Positions 45,945 to 57,248 of a DNA stretch of 64,000 bases are shown here, one piece after another (position 1 is the first letter of the stretch; the number at the start of each line of letters is the position of its first letter). Both the position numbers and the translations under genes were made by a program. The stretch spans positions 76,756,001 through 76,820,000 of the forward strand of contig OZ231127.1 of assembly GCA_965153355.1 (NCBI GenBank), in the 5' to 3' direction. The notes beneath the pieces are model-generated. The model had not been told where the DNA came from. It saw nothing but the letters and a program-made list of their open reading frames with translations, and made no database searches. Origin of the DNA: Flaccisagitta enflata. Its lineage: Eukaryota; Chaetognatha; Sagittoidea; Aphragmophora.

Positions 45945-46568
45945 CTATCTAGGAAATAATTATGGAATCAAAAAGGGTGCGATTTGATTTATCGAACAAA
46001 TTTTGTTAAAACCATGATACTGATCGCATAGGCACTTCATGTGATATTTTTGTTAAGTAATATCTTCAGTTTTGCAGCTAGGGGGCGGTTGATAAAGACT
46101 TTCTTACAGATTATTAGGGTCTTGTTCTGTCATCTGTGAGCGGTTATTGCCAGTTTATCATTTAATGGAGAGTTTCCATTGTTTTGCTTGTCATTTCAAA
46201 ACGGTTTAAGCCACAGAAACCAGATTGCGCTCATCTTGAAGATTTTTCAATGTAGATAAATTTGCTTTTTTAAAAAAAGTTGTTCGCCTTTCTAGAAGCG
46301 GAGATATCTCAAGCAGAAGAAAGCCCTAATTTTTGTGTTCTATCATTTTCACATTTTTCTACCCATTTTGAAAATGAAAGTTTTCACTCTTTTGCTTGTC
46401 ATTTCTAAACGGTTCTAAACGGTTCTAAACGGTTACAGAGACCAGATTGAACTCATCTTGAAAATTTTTTGATGTACATTAATTTGCTTTTTTGAAAAAG
46501 TTATTTAGCATTTTTAGAAGTCAAGATATCTATGGTTGAAGTTGATTCCATAATTATTTCCTAGGTAG
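45945..46568. mobile_element. 624-bp TA-flanked inverted-repeat element (CTAYCTAGG family)
   Basis: The left end CTATCTAGGAAATAATTATG then GAATCAA is repeated in reverse at the right with one difference (CTACCTAGG). TA lies outside both ends (45943-45944, 46569-46570). Inside is a direct duplication of about 150 bp: TTTTGCTTGTCATTTC and ACCAGATTG...CTCATCTTGAA occur at about 46180 and 46395. The second copy holds a triple TCTAAACGGT. No coding frame. Confidence 0.85.
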
Positions 46569-46608
46569 TACGTGCAGAGGTAAAGAAGTTCTGCAGTAAA
46601 TTTATGTT

Positions 46609-46797
46609 TAACAAGGTCGGTTACCCTAGGCGCGTAGGGGTGAGCAGGAGCAGTGCAAGAGAATGTCACTAGGGCATCTGGACCAGAGCCTTATGGTTAA
46701 AAAGCTCAAAAACGCTGAAAAAGTAAAAAGCGACCGACCGACCGTCCAACCGACCGACACAGCGGGGTGTAGAGTCGCGTAGCACGCGACTAAAAAT
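46609..46797 (+). mobile_element. Hairpin element, subfamily A
   Basis: AACAAGGTCGGTTACCC, GTAGGGGTGAGCAGGAGCAG, AAAAAGTAAAAAGCGACCG, GACC repeats and GGGTGTAGAGTCGCG-TAG-CACGCGACTAAAAATG. It lies 39 bp to the right of the preceding inverted-repeat element. Confidence 0.85.
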
Positions 46798-47465
46798 GGC
46801 ATTAAGTATCGAAAACTTGTTTCTAACGGAGTCCAAGTCGGAACATCAAAACAATGTAATTTCTAATGAAGAGGCAAAAAAGAATCTGTAAAAAGCCTCA
46901 ACTAACTTAACTGTCATTTCTCAAGTAATAAAATTGTTATCATCCATTACATTCACCAAACGTTCCAGAGCTGTTTCTATCTTTCTCTCTCTCTCTCTCT
47001 CTCTTCCTTTTTTTATTTCCTTGGGAGGAAGGGATCATAAAGTTTTCCGTCGCTTTGATTTTTTAAACATTCAAACTTTTAAACATCTTTACTCGCTTGT
47101 TTAGCCAATTTGCATCTTGTATAGATCAAAAGAATACATCTAGTTGTTGTTTCAAGAGGGATGTGTCTATTTAATCATCGTGTCTTTATGCATTCATGTC
47201 TTATCTGAAAAGTTTTTGCCCTCAATAGTTTTAGGAAACCATAAATACTTGTTTTGTTAATTTGATACATAAAAACATTCAGGTGCCTTTTTTCAAATTG
47301 ATTAAAGAAAATATCAAATGACAAAGTGTGTTTAGTGAGTCTGTTTTAAACATAAGCCACATTTAGTAACTCTCTGTTTAATATCTTAAAAGTTACTCCT
47401 GATAATTGTGTATGAATTGTCAGTTAAGGAGCAACTTAGCTTTGGATGCTGTCTGTTATGACTAC
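46798..47465. other. Unassigned AT-rich sequence
   Basis: No gene recognised; a short CT tract lies at 46984-47003. Confidence 0.3.
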
Positions 47466-47937
<472 letters not shown>

Positions 47938-48094
47938 CTTATCAAAATTCAAATCGTGATTCGACTTAAAAATCGTTTAACATGGGTTTTTATTTCATTT
48001 AACATTTGAACTTGACCTTTAGGGAGGCTCACAGACAGAAGAAAGTGGGTACAGAATTGAACAGACAAAGAAGCAGATGGATACAGACAGAGAG

Positions 48095-48239
<145 letters not shown>

Positions 48240-48364
48240 AGAAAAGCGTGGAGAAACGAAACGATTGAAGGAGTTTGAGGAGATCAAGATCAATTTGAAA
48301 TTTGAACCCGACCTCGAAGAAGAGGACAATTCGCCATTTTCCATTCAAAGCACGCGCATGCGCA

Positions 48365-48545
48365 AGCGCACTCAGAATCACAAGGCAAAGACACACATGC
48401 AAGTACATGCAGATCGCATGTATGTGCAATTGTGCACTCAAAATCACATGGCAAAGACCCACATGCAAGTACATGCAGATCGCATGTATGTGCACTCAAA
48501 ATCACATGCAGATCGCATACATGTGCACCTAAAAATCACATGGAG
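48365..48545 (+). repeat. ACATGCAGATCGCATGT-centred repeat
   Basis: Two copies of a roughly 70-bp unit (ACATGCAAGTACATGCAGAT, CGCATGTATGTGCA, CACTCAAAATCACATGGC) and a shortened third. Each carries the inverted pair ACATGC/GCATGT around AGATC. Confidence 0.8.
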
Positions 48546-48714
48546 ACCAAAGAAATGCGGCCACACGCACTTTCTTACATGAAGTCATTCTACTTGCACC
48601 TACAGCAACATGTAAAGTAATGAAACATGCAATGCTGTGCATGATCTCACCCACCCATAGCAAAGGTTGCAAGTTGCTGGGGAAACGTCAAAGCCTGGAC
48701 AAACTATTGCTCGT

Positions 48715-48778
48715 TACAGACTTGCTTACAGACGGACATACCCTTAGTGACGCAAGGACGCAACAAAACTAATAAAAC
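48715..48778 (+). mobile_element. Degenerate hairpin-element end
   Basis: CAGACGGACATACCCTTAG and TGACGC-AAGG-ACGCAACAAAAC. Confidence 0.4.
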
Positions 48779-48888
48779 AACAGCGATGATACATTATGCG
48801 TGATAAGATGAGCATCAGAGTGACGCAATGTCTTGAAGAGGGCTTCTTGCTAATGTGACATTACGTGGCTTGCACTTGTTTCCACGTG

Positions 48889-49048
48889 AAACAAGGCCGT
48901 ATAGGCGTATACATTCCCCCCCCCTCCGTCGCAGGGGCAGGGGCAGAATATAGCAAAATAGCAAAAACATTTCGAAAAGGCTACGGACCGACCCACCGAC
49001 CGACCTATACGACAAGTTCTTGAGTCGCTTGTCCGCGAAAAAAAAGCA
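48889..49048 (+). mobile_element. Hairpin element, subfamily A variant
   Basis: ACAAGGCCGTATAGGCGTAT, CCCCCCTCCGTCGCAGGGG, AGCAAAAACATTTCG, GACCGACC repeats and CTTGAGTCGC-TTG-TCCGCGAAAAAAAAG. The stem is weakened. Confidence 0.7.
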
Positions 49049-49307
49049 TTAGGTAATGGACCATGACGTTGTCTCGAGAGGCGCCGCTTATGTTTGTTAA
49101 GGCGTTACGCGAGGTGACGATGGTTTCTTTGAATCCTTATTGATTGATGCGTGTGGCATCTCATGCCAAAGCAAAGGATGTCTAACTGCAAGCGGAAATA
49201 TCTGTCGTGATCTAGATCAATGGATCGTTAACCGACTCCCATTCAATCGAATCATGAATTCAATTTTTCTTTTTCTTTCTTGACAAATATATACACTTTT
49301 TTTATTC

Positions 49308-49770
49308 TATAAGAGACCAGTTTATAAGAGACATGAGGCTGAGATTTGCCGAAATTTTAAGAACAACATAAGAGAATGCCCAGGCTGAGATTCACTTTTG
49401 GAAATTTTTTAGAAAAATTTTTTTTTGAGTCTCTTGATAAAACATATGACAATCCTAAGAATTTTTTTCAAAAATTTATAAATTTTTTAGAAAAAGACTT
49501 TCTTTTTTTGGTTTTGTTTATCACATTAAACAATATATGTCAAGTTTTATAGTAACTAACAAGTTTTCAATTGAAGGTACATAGAACACAACAAAATAGT
49601 GTATTTATACATTGTTTTCCATATAAATAGTGTATTTATACATTATTTTCCCTATTTCACGCGTCGAAAAAATAAGAACAATTTAAGAGAATTTGAGCCT
49701 CAAAACAGCAAAAAATTTAAGAACATCCAGGCTGAGTTTAAAAATCTTGTCTCTTATAAAAAAAAAAAAG
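49308..49770. mobile_element. Possible inverted-repeat element with TATAAGAGAC ends
   Basis: TATAAGAGACCAG near 49310 and CTTGTCTCTTATA near 49757 are inverted. AAGAACAACATAAGAGAAT...CCAGGCTGAG appears twice in direct orientation inside. Weak arms make this tentative. Confidence 0.35.
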
Positions 49771-49867
49771 TGTATGTCAGAAGTAACGAGCCTATTTAAT
49801 CTAAACCTCCTCTGATTTAATTTGACCTAATAACACCCAATTTCTATGTGCGTCCTCGCAAATCTAA

Positions 49868-49915
49868 AAGTTTTTGTTTTTGTTTTTGTTTTTGTTTTTG
49901 TTTTTGTTTTTGTTT

Positions 49916-49981
<66 letters not shown>

Positions 49982-49985
49982 TTGC

Positions 49986-50075
<90 letters not shown>

Positions 50076-50076
50076 C
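49868..50076 (+). repeat. (GTTTTT)n then (GTT)n microsatellite
   Basis: Eight to nine GTTTTT hexamers, then about 155 bp of GTT. Poly-Gln and other frames are artefacts. Confidence 0.97.
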
Positions 50077-50480
50077 CCGGAAGTCCTACCCGGAAGATGG
50101 TTATGTACAATTTGGCCTGTTTGAATTTAGACTCCAAGTTCAGGTGTGTTAGGGTGTCTTAATACTGTCTTTTTTTGTCAGATGGCCTACCCTCCCCTCT
50201 GACCTTGCTATAATTCTGTATGAATTGTCCAGCAGCCCCCCTCAACCCCACCTCGAGGAGAACCTCTATTCAGAGGAATTGCCCGAGGCGAGACTCAAAC
50301 AGAACTTTAATATTTCTCACTCTTGGCTGGTGTTATATTGTAGTTTTGATAATATCCTACTTTATAAGCGAAATTTTGTGGCGGAAAGGTTGATTTTTGG
50401 ACAAACTCATCACATTTTCAACCAATTGCTAAGACGAGAAATGACAAAGACAAACAATTCACTCATACTCTTCCTCTGAT

Positions 50481-50483
<3 letters not shown>

Positions 50484-50535
<52 letters not shown>
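50484..50535 (+). repeat. (CT)n microsatellite
   Basis: About 50 bp of CT. Confidence 0.95.
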
Positions 50536-50536
<1 letters not shown>

Positions 50537-51390
50537 TCATTCCATCACTTGCGCAATCAATAAGCCCCTGATTTACGCAGTGGAAGTGCGTCATCGACCT
50601 ACTCTTAGAGTCTCTCTCTCCCTTCCACAGTTCCGTTTTTGATGTTCTATTCAGCAATTGACCTCATTTCACTCCTCTTCTTTTATGGTTGTGGCCGGTA
50701 AACGGCCAAAGCTTCCCACTTATTCCCAAACACATACACACACGCGCACGGATATACAGACCATGAGACATTCGAATCTGTGACGGAGTCAGACAAAAAT
50801 AGTCGAAGATGCGTTAACTTAAAATATCGTCACAGAGACGCCAAGAGGTTAGAATTGAATATTGGGTGACGCACATTTGTGACAACGTCTTTCTGCAACG
50901 TTCTTCGTTCGCGTTTAGCTGGCCCTCATCTCTGCTTGTCTTGTGCTTAATTTTGCCTTCATAAAACAGTAATTAAGCAATGGTACTAAAGTAAAAAGTA
51001 CTCAGTGTAAAAATCGGTTATTTAATAAATAAATCTCAATCTTCCTCCCTCAGATTCTTCGCGGTATTTCGCTGAATTTCTCCCATCCGTTCTACCTTTA
51101 TAGTGTTCTGTCATCTCGCTCTCTCGTTTTCATTGATTTGCGGCTCGCTTAACGACTGCAGTTTATGATGAGGTATCGGACAACTGACCAACTTACGATT
51201 GCAGTTAGAGACACACCCGCTTATGATGAGATATTCGACGACTGACCAACTTACCCGAATAAATGGCGCATAAACTAAATCCCTCGGCGGAAAAATCCCC
51301 AGCAGACAAATCGCCGCATCACGCCATGCTTAGAGGACCAAGGTCCAAGAATGAACATAAAAAATAAACAAAAGCACATCTTTTTTTTTT
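50536..51390. other. Unassigned sequence with a short duplication
   Basis: TTATGATGAGRTATYSGACR and ACTGACCAACTTAC occur at about 51163 and 51222, a diverged 58-bp tandem pair. Nothing else recognised. Confidence 0.4.
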
Positions 51391-51808
51391 TTTGCCGCGT
51401 GCTATGCGACATTGCGTCCGTCCGTCTATTGGTCAGTCGGTTGGTCGGTCAGTTGGTCAGTCCATCACATTTTACTCTATAAGAGGCTTTGTCCGACCGT
51501 CCGTTGGTCCGTCTGTTGGTCCATCACACTCAAGTGGAAAATGCGAAAAACGCGCATTTATGATACTGCAGTTGTTAGAAACAACTTGACACATTATGCG
51601 TTGGAGTGTGTTAGTGCATAGTGTGTGGGGTGCGGTTGGGGTAAGGCTGGGGGTTGGATGCCCCTGCCCACCTGTCCGCAACGATATGGGGATCCCGCGT
51701 CACTTGCTTTTCTCTCACCTCACCGCTCCTGCCTACATGGTCTAGTGACCTCAAATTCGGCCCTTGCCCACCTTAACGTGACTGGAGTAGCCTGCCTGCC
51801 TTGTTCTT
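51391..51808 (-). mobile_element. Subfamily A hairpin element interrupted by a B' element
   Basis: Outer copy: GCCGCG-TGCTA-TGCGAC, GTCCGTCC and GGTCAGTC repeats, CACATTTTAC, then after the insert CTCACCTCACCGCTCCTGCC, GGTCTAGTGACCTC, GGCCCTTGCCCACC and GCCTGCCTTGTTC. Insert (about 51474-51708): CTCTATAAGAGGCTTTGTCC, GTCC repeats, GCCCCTGCCCACCTGTCCGC and GCGTCACTTGC. The insert has no terminal stem. Confidence 0.8.
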
Positions 51809-51869
51809 CTTAAGTCTCTTTTTTGTCTCTGTTGAATGATAAACATGAGAAAGAACACGTGGCAGTTGT

Positions 51870-52015
51870 GACGTCTGTCATTGATACAAGAAAAGTGTGT
51901 ATTAACAATGAAGAAAAACTGAAAGATGTCATCTGCTCATAAGGCAAGACATACAAATTATACAATCTTATACAGCACAGGCCCGTAGAGGAATAAAGTT
52001 CACTTCAATTTCAAT
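51870..52015 (+). mobile_element. Possible LINE or SINE 3' end
   Basis: CCCGTAGAGGAATAAAGTTC followed by ACTTCAATTTCAA, a short degenerate tail after AATAAA. No coding part is visible. Confidence 0.35.
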
Positions 52016-52760
52016 GCAATGTGTAATCTGTAAACAAAGATTAAAAGAAATCATTCTCTACGTTTTGGCAAAAACCAAAACAAATAAGAGATAAAAAAAA
52101 AAACAAGGTGAAGAGGGAGTTAGACAGAGGAAAATTTTGGGGAAAAAATCGATGATAAATGAGTTTTGGGTTCAAAAGACGCGACGGATGTGATTCGCAC
52201 GGACATAAGTCGATACCCTCTGCACGCTCAAAGGCGACGCCACCGACCCCCAAAATGTGATTTGCATTTGCACGGACATTTAAGTGGATGCCCTCCACAC
52301 ACTCGAAACCGATACCATCGACCCTCAAAAGGCCGATATAGTGAGATACCATCGGGCAGACAAACTCTCCAAAGCTTATCTCGCCCGACACGCATTGCAT
52401 TGGAAAGAGGACAGGGGAGAGACGACTTTCACTTCGCACCATTTCTCATATAGTTTCAAACTCCTCCTCCCTTGCTCTTTAATTTCCCATTCTCAGTTTT
52501 ACTTAGGCCATTACCGATCACATGTACCATCGCCTTTCTTGACGTTTTCTCCCTCACGAGCCTCACCTTAAACTATCTGAAGACACCATCCTGCGCAGAA
52601 AAAAATGGGACCTCGGCGCCATCTTAACATCATCGACATTGTGATGAAGCTTTGGACATTTGGAGACGCAATTTTTATGTTTTACTGCCGCCAAGTGCTT
52701 TCCACAGTATTCCATTGACAAATGCAATTGCCTTATGATTCAATCGGCTTAGTACATAGG
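52016..52760. other. Unassigned sequence left of the 4.3-kb element
   Basis: CGATACC...CGACCCYCAAAA and GCACGGACAT occur twice each at 52195-52345, a diverged duplication. No gene recognised. Confidence 0.35.
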
Positions 52761-53039
52761 GTGTCCAATACGTCCCGTGAAGCGCCCCATACTTTGACTA
52801 TGGCTCTCACCATTCTTACCACAGTTGAAGCCTGGTAAAAGAATATTCCATCAAAAATTTTGGGCCTCAGAGATAGTAGGAACCTTTATTAGGATGAGGT
52901 TGAAGTTTGTATTGAATTAGCATTGGAATCAATATTTCTATTTTGCAAATTATGTCTCTGCCATAGATTTCTATGGAAGCTTCATGGTCACCTTAACAAA
53001 GGTTCCTGCTATTCCAGAGGCCTGAAATTTTGGGAACCT

Positions 53040-53490
53040 CCTATTAGTCCTAAGATACTTTGTACTAAGACCCGTTAGTCCTTGGGTCTACTAGTCCTAA
53101 GACTAAATAGTCCTAAGGCTTTTCAGACCTTGGGTTTATTAGTCCTAAAGCACTTGGCATAAGAGGGTTAGATAGTCCTAAGTTAAGAGGTCTATTAGTC
53201 CTATAAGCAACTTGGATGTTGGGTCTATTGGTTCTAAGGTCCATTAGTCCTAAAAAATTTTTTGGGTCTTCTAGTCCTAAGGGAAGGGTTTTATAGTCCT
53301 AAAGACAATATTTATCATGATTGACACTGATCTGGTTGAATATCAGTAGGACTAGTAGACCTTCCCCTCAGTACCACCAAGGGTTTACTAGTCCTAAGAA
53401 GCAAAGTGACTTCATGGTTTTAGGACTAGTAAACCCTGCAACAGGGTTTGCTAGTCCTAGATACTTGATTTGCCCCTTTTTGCCAAGGTC
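53040..53490 (+). repeat. Left subterminal array of TAGTCCTAAG units
   Basis: About 14 irregular copies of GGTCTATTAGTCCTAAG. The last part (53350-53480) contains the hairpin AGGACTAGTAAACCCTG-CAA-CAGGGTTTGCTAGTCCT, as in the 141-bp monomer on the right. Confidence 0.85.
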
Positions 53491-53696
53491 TAATCAGGAC
53501 CGGGCAAAATTTTTGGCTGCTTATAAACTAGATTTTCTCAATACTTCCTGCCTAAAAAATCTGCGCACGAATATCTCAATATAAGCCTATCAAAAAAATT
53601 TACTTAAATATCTACAATAACAGAAGTTTCAATGTTTCTTGTTGGTAGCAGCATAAAAGTAAAAATAAGGTTTGGCAACTACATATCTTTAGAAAC

Positions 53697-54714
53697 TTTA
53701 TTAGTCGCGTGCACGCAACTCTACAACCCGCTCCATCGGTCGGTCCGTCCGTCTGTCGGTCCGTCCGTTTCTTTTTTGTGTCGTTTATGGTCATTTTAGG
53801 TTATTTTGAGTCACTTTATGTTGCTTTTGGTCATTTTTGATTGTTTTTAATCATTTTTGGTCATTTTGGTTCATTTTTGATCATTTCTCATCATATATGT
53901 CATTTTGTTCATTTACGCCATTTGTGTCATTTTTGGGCGTTTAAAGCAGTTTTAAGTCATTTCAAGTCATTTTGGGCCATTTCTTGTCATTTTTGGTCAT
54001 TTGACATCGTTTTTGGTATGTTTTGGTCATTTATGTCATTTTGTTAATTTTGATCATTTAACTCATTTTTGTCCTTTTTTCTTATTTCTTGTCTTCATTG
54101 GATATTATGGGTCTGGATTAAGTCTGGTTTAGGCTGGTTTAAGTCTGGTTTTTGCCTGGTTTAAGTCTCATTAAGGTCTGGTTTAACTCTGGTTTAAGTC
54201 TGGTTTAAGTTTGGTTTAAGTTTGGTTAGGGTATGGTTTTTGTCTGGTTTAAGTCTGGTTTGAATATGGTTTGAAACTGGTTTGACTCTGGTTTGAGTCT
54301 GGTTTGAGTCTGGCTTGAGTCTGGCTTGAGTTTGGCTTGAGTTTGGCTTGAGTCTGGTTTATGTCTGGTTTAAGTCTGGTTTAAGTCTGGTTTAAGTCTG
54401 GCTTAATTCTGGCTTAATTCTGGATTAAGTCTGGATTAAGTCTGGTTTATGTCTGGTTTAGGTCTGGTTTATGTCTGGTTTGTGTCAGATTTATGTCTGG
54501 TTTAGGTCTGGTTTAGGTCATCTTTAGGTCTGGTTTGATTCTGGTTTAATTCTGGTTTGAGTCTGGTTTGAGTCTGGTTTGAGTCTGATTTGAGTCTGGT
54601 TTGAGTCTGGTTTGGGTCTGGTTTAAGTCTGATTTTTGATGAAAAGATACAATAAGGAGTCAGGTCAGTTCAGTTATTTTTGTCCTGCACGCGACTTATA
54701 GGTGTTGGCCTTGT
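53697..54714 (-). mobile_element. 1.0-kb hairpin element with two minisatellite arrays
   Basis: Plus strand: TTAGTCGCG-TGCA-CGCAACTCTACAACC, CGCTCCATCGG, GTCCGTCC repeats, a GGTCATTTTT array (53775-54090), a TCTGGTTTAAG array (54110-54640), AAAAGATACAATAAGGAGTC, GCACGCGACTTATAGGTG and the shared end GGCCTTGTTT. The same ends as the short elements enclose arrays instead of the usual body. Confidence 0.8.
53775..54640 (+). repeat. GGTCATTTTT and TCTGGTTTAAG arrays
   Basis: About 30 units of a 10- to 12-bp GGTCATTTTT repeat, followed by about 43 units of the 12-bp TCTGGTTTAAG repeat with GTTTGAG and GGCTTGAG variants. Confidence 0.9.
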
Positions 54715-54833
54715 TTACATTAGATTCCTTTTTTTTTCTCTTCCTCAAGATTTTTTCTTGCTGCCTACAAAATCATTTTGCTGCCTACCAGCAATGCTTG
54801 CGTGTTTGGGCACTATACCGTACCCTGGACCGT

Positions 54834-55330
54834 TCGGGTGTGTCAAAAATAAAAAAGTTTATTTGATCTGATCATCAACATCAGGGTGCATAAACAAAAT
54901 AATTTTAAGACTTTTAGCGTTTTTATTTTTCTAAATTTCATTCATCTTCCATTTTTTTTAAAACCCCTTTTGAGACGCTAATTTGTATATTGCTGTGTTT
55001 TTGATTTTCTACCAGAATTATTTTTCATAAGTATAATGAAGTGGTTATTTGAATATCTTGGTTTGATTTCTAATTGGGATTAGGTAAAATTTGTTTTTTT
55101 TACCACTAAAATCATGAAAAGTAATAAAATTTGATACTTTTGTTGAAGTTTTGGGTCTTATTTTCAACAAAACTAGGTGGAGACTCTGACAATCTTTTCA
55201 TGATCTAAAAAAACGGAAGATGACTGAAATTTGAAAAAAAAAAACGCTAAAAATCTTAAAATTGTTTTATTTACACACCCTGATGTTGGTGATGTGATCA
55301 AAGAAACTTTTTTATTTTTGACACACCGGA
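54834..55330. mobile_element. 497-bp foldback element with 9-bp target duplication
   Basis: CTGGACCGT flanks both ends exactly (54825-54833, 55331-55339). The left arm TCGGGTGTGTCAAAAATAAA, AAAGTTT, TGATC, CAACATCAGGGTG, TTTTAAGA and TTTTAGCG recurs in reverse on the right over about 125 bp. Long arms with a 9-bp duplication are typical of Mutator-like non-autonomous elements. No coding frame. Confidence 0.9.
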
Positions 55331-55339
55331 CTGGACCGT

Positions 55340-56085
55340 CTAATACACCCTTAGCCAGGGTCTATCAGTCCTAATAGGGAGATCAACTTACATATGACGG
55401 CAAATTTTTGAAGAAACTAAGTGTTTCACCATACTTTTTGCATTCTTTTCTGAACAACAATGGTGCCTGAGTGATTTTAAAAGATAAATTGTATCTAAAT
55501 ATATTTGGTTCATACATGTATATTATATTCTGACCTCAAAAATAATTTTGACTATGCAATTCACATGAGGAAAGCAAGAATATCAAGGTTTTTAATGAAA
55601 TTTTGCTTACACTTTTTTGTTTTTTCTTGCCGTTTAAATACTAAGACTCTCAAATGCAGGGAAATGATGCATTTCCAAAAACATAGTTCTCTTTGTACTC
55701 GATTTTGGAAGAGAACAAAGTTTTTTTTTCTTATTTTTTCTTTTTTCATGCAAATTCAGAATTCAAACGAGGCCTTCTGTCAGTTACCAAAAATAAAATT
55801 TTCAGTAATTTGCATTATATTTTCTTCATTAATTGTAGCTTCATTTGGTTCTTTTTGAGTTTGAATGCTAGTTATGCAAAAAAATATCAATCATAATAAA
55901 TCTCAATAATTATTTCAGTATAATCATTCAGTTTCAATGATTTTGAATTTTTACTTTGGCTCCTGCTGAAATACAAATGTTGCCTTCGGAGGAACGCCGT
56001 CATATACAGAATTTGATTATTAGGACTAATATACCCTCTAACAGGGTTTGTTAGTCCTAACTACTTGCATTGCCCCTTCTTGCTT
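55340..56085. other. Interior of the 4.3-kb element
   Basis: Begins with a monomer fragment (CTTAGCCAGGGTCTATCAGT) and continues as AT-rich sequence. A 117-codon frame at 55505-55858 has no recognisable domain; its composition (Phe/Lys/Ser-rich) suggests chance. Confidence 0.4.
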
Positions 56086-56760
56086 AGGACTAGTGGACCT
56101 GTAGCCAGCCAGCCAGCCAGCCTGGTCTGTTAGTCCTAATGAGGAGATCAACCCACAAGTACAAAATATCCATATTAGGAGTAGAAAACCCTGTGACAGG
56201 GTTTACTAGACCTAAATTCTTGATTTGCCCTTTCCTGCTTAGGACTACCAGACCCTAAGCCAGGGTCTATTAGTCCTAATAAAGAGATCAACCTTCAAGT
56301 ACAAAATCTCCATATTAGGACTAGTAAACCCTGCGACAGGGTTTACTAGACCTAAATACTTGATTTTCCCGTTCTTGCTTAGGACTAACAAACCCTAAGC
56401 CAGGGTCTGTTACTCCTAATGAGGAGATCAACCTTCAATTACATAATCTCCATATTAGGACTAGTAAACCCTGTCACAGGGTTTACTAAACCTAAATCCT
56501 TGATTTGCCTTTTCTTGCTTAGGACTAACAAACCCAAAGCCAGGGTCTGTTAGTCCTAATGAGGAGATCAACCTTCAAGTACATAATCTCCATATTAGGA
56601 CTAGTAAACCCTGTCACAGGGTATACTAGACCTAAATCCTTGATTTGCCCTTTCTTGCTTTGGACTAACAAACCCTAAGCCAGGGTCTATTAGTCATAAT
56701 GAGGAGATCGACCTTCAAGTACAAAATCTCCATATTAGGACTAGTAGACCTGCTCCCTTA
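56020..56760 (+). repeat. 141-bp tandem repeat, about five copies, two hairpins per unit
   Basis: CTAATGAGGAGATCAACC recurs at about 56133, 56275, 56416, 56557 and 56698. Each unit contains the inverted pair CTAGTAAACCCTG/CAGGGTTTACTAG (3-base loop) and a second pair AGGACTAACA/TGTTAGTCCT around ACCCTAAGCCAGGGT. Unit differences are few, so the array is probably homogenised. Confidence 0.92.
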
Positions 56761-56990
56761 GGCCTAGTCAACCTTAGAACTACCAGACCTTAGTACTCAA
56801 AAACCCTTCTGTTAGGTCTATCAGACCCTCCTCATTCATTTCCTTTAGGACTAGTCGGCCCTGTCAATTAGGACTAGTAAACCCTAGTACTTATAAACTC
56901 TAGGTCTAATAGACCTTAGGACAGTTAAACCCTAGGACAATAAAACCCTAGTACAAAGTATCTTAGGCCTACTAGACCGTACCCGAAATT
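56761..56990 (+). repeat. Right subterminal TAGGACTAGT units
   Basis: Degenerate copies of TTAGGACTAGTAAACCCTAG, the inverted counterpart of the left array at 53040-53490. Confidence 0.8.
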
Positions 56991-57174
56991 TTGCATGGGA
57001 TATTTTTTTACCAAGCCTCAACGTTAGTAAGATTGGTGAGAGTCAGTGTGGAAGTTTGAGGCGCTTTGCGGGACGTAGTGTCCATCCTCCTTTCATCCTC
57101 CATAACCCAACAAAAATAACAAAGAACACTTTCTTTTTGTCTCTCCTCTGTCTTGGTCTCAGCCTCTTCAACTC

Positions 57175-57213
57175 TCTCTTTCTCTCTTTCTCTCTTTCTT
57201 TCATTTCTCTTTC

Positions 57214-57246
<33 letters not shown>
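57175..57246 (+). repeat. (CT)n microsatellite
   Basis: CTTT and CT units, about 70 bp. Confidence 0.9.

Positions 57247-57248
<2 letters not shown>

Larger units (their letters stand above)
52769..57077. mobile_element. 4.3-kb inverted-repeat element with 8-bp target duplications
   Basis: The left end TACGTCCCGTGAAGCGCC and the inverted right end TACGTCCCGCAAAGCGCC open terminal repeats that continue through GGCTCTCACCATTCTTAC, TTGAAGCCTGGTAAA and AATTTTGGG, about 90 bp with scattered mismatches. They are flanked by GTGTCCAA (52761-52768) and GTGTCCAT (57078-57085). Inside the ends lie arrays of TAGTCCTAAG-type units on the left (53040-53480) and a 141-bp tandem repeat on the right. No transposase frame was found, so it is non-autonomous or gutted. 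An 8-bp duplication fits hAT- or P-like elements, but the end sequence does not let me choose. It is interrupted by the hairpin element 53697-54714 and the inverted-repeat element 54834-55330. Confidence 0.88.

Noticed and set aside
49844-50162. Poly-Gln protein
   Set aside because: Translation of the GTT/CAA tract; flanking residues show no domain.
50225-50479. 84-codon non-repetitive frame
   Set aside because: No recognisable domain, no splice or polyadenylation context that I can support; left unannotated as a gene.
55505-55858. 117-codon Phe/Lys-rich gene
   Set aside because: No domain, AT-rich composition and a position inside a non-autonomous element; likely chance.
56020-56760. CRISPR array
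   Set aside because: Repeats are 141 bp, head-to-tail and without variable spacers; the context is a eukaryotic transposable element.
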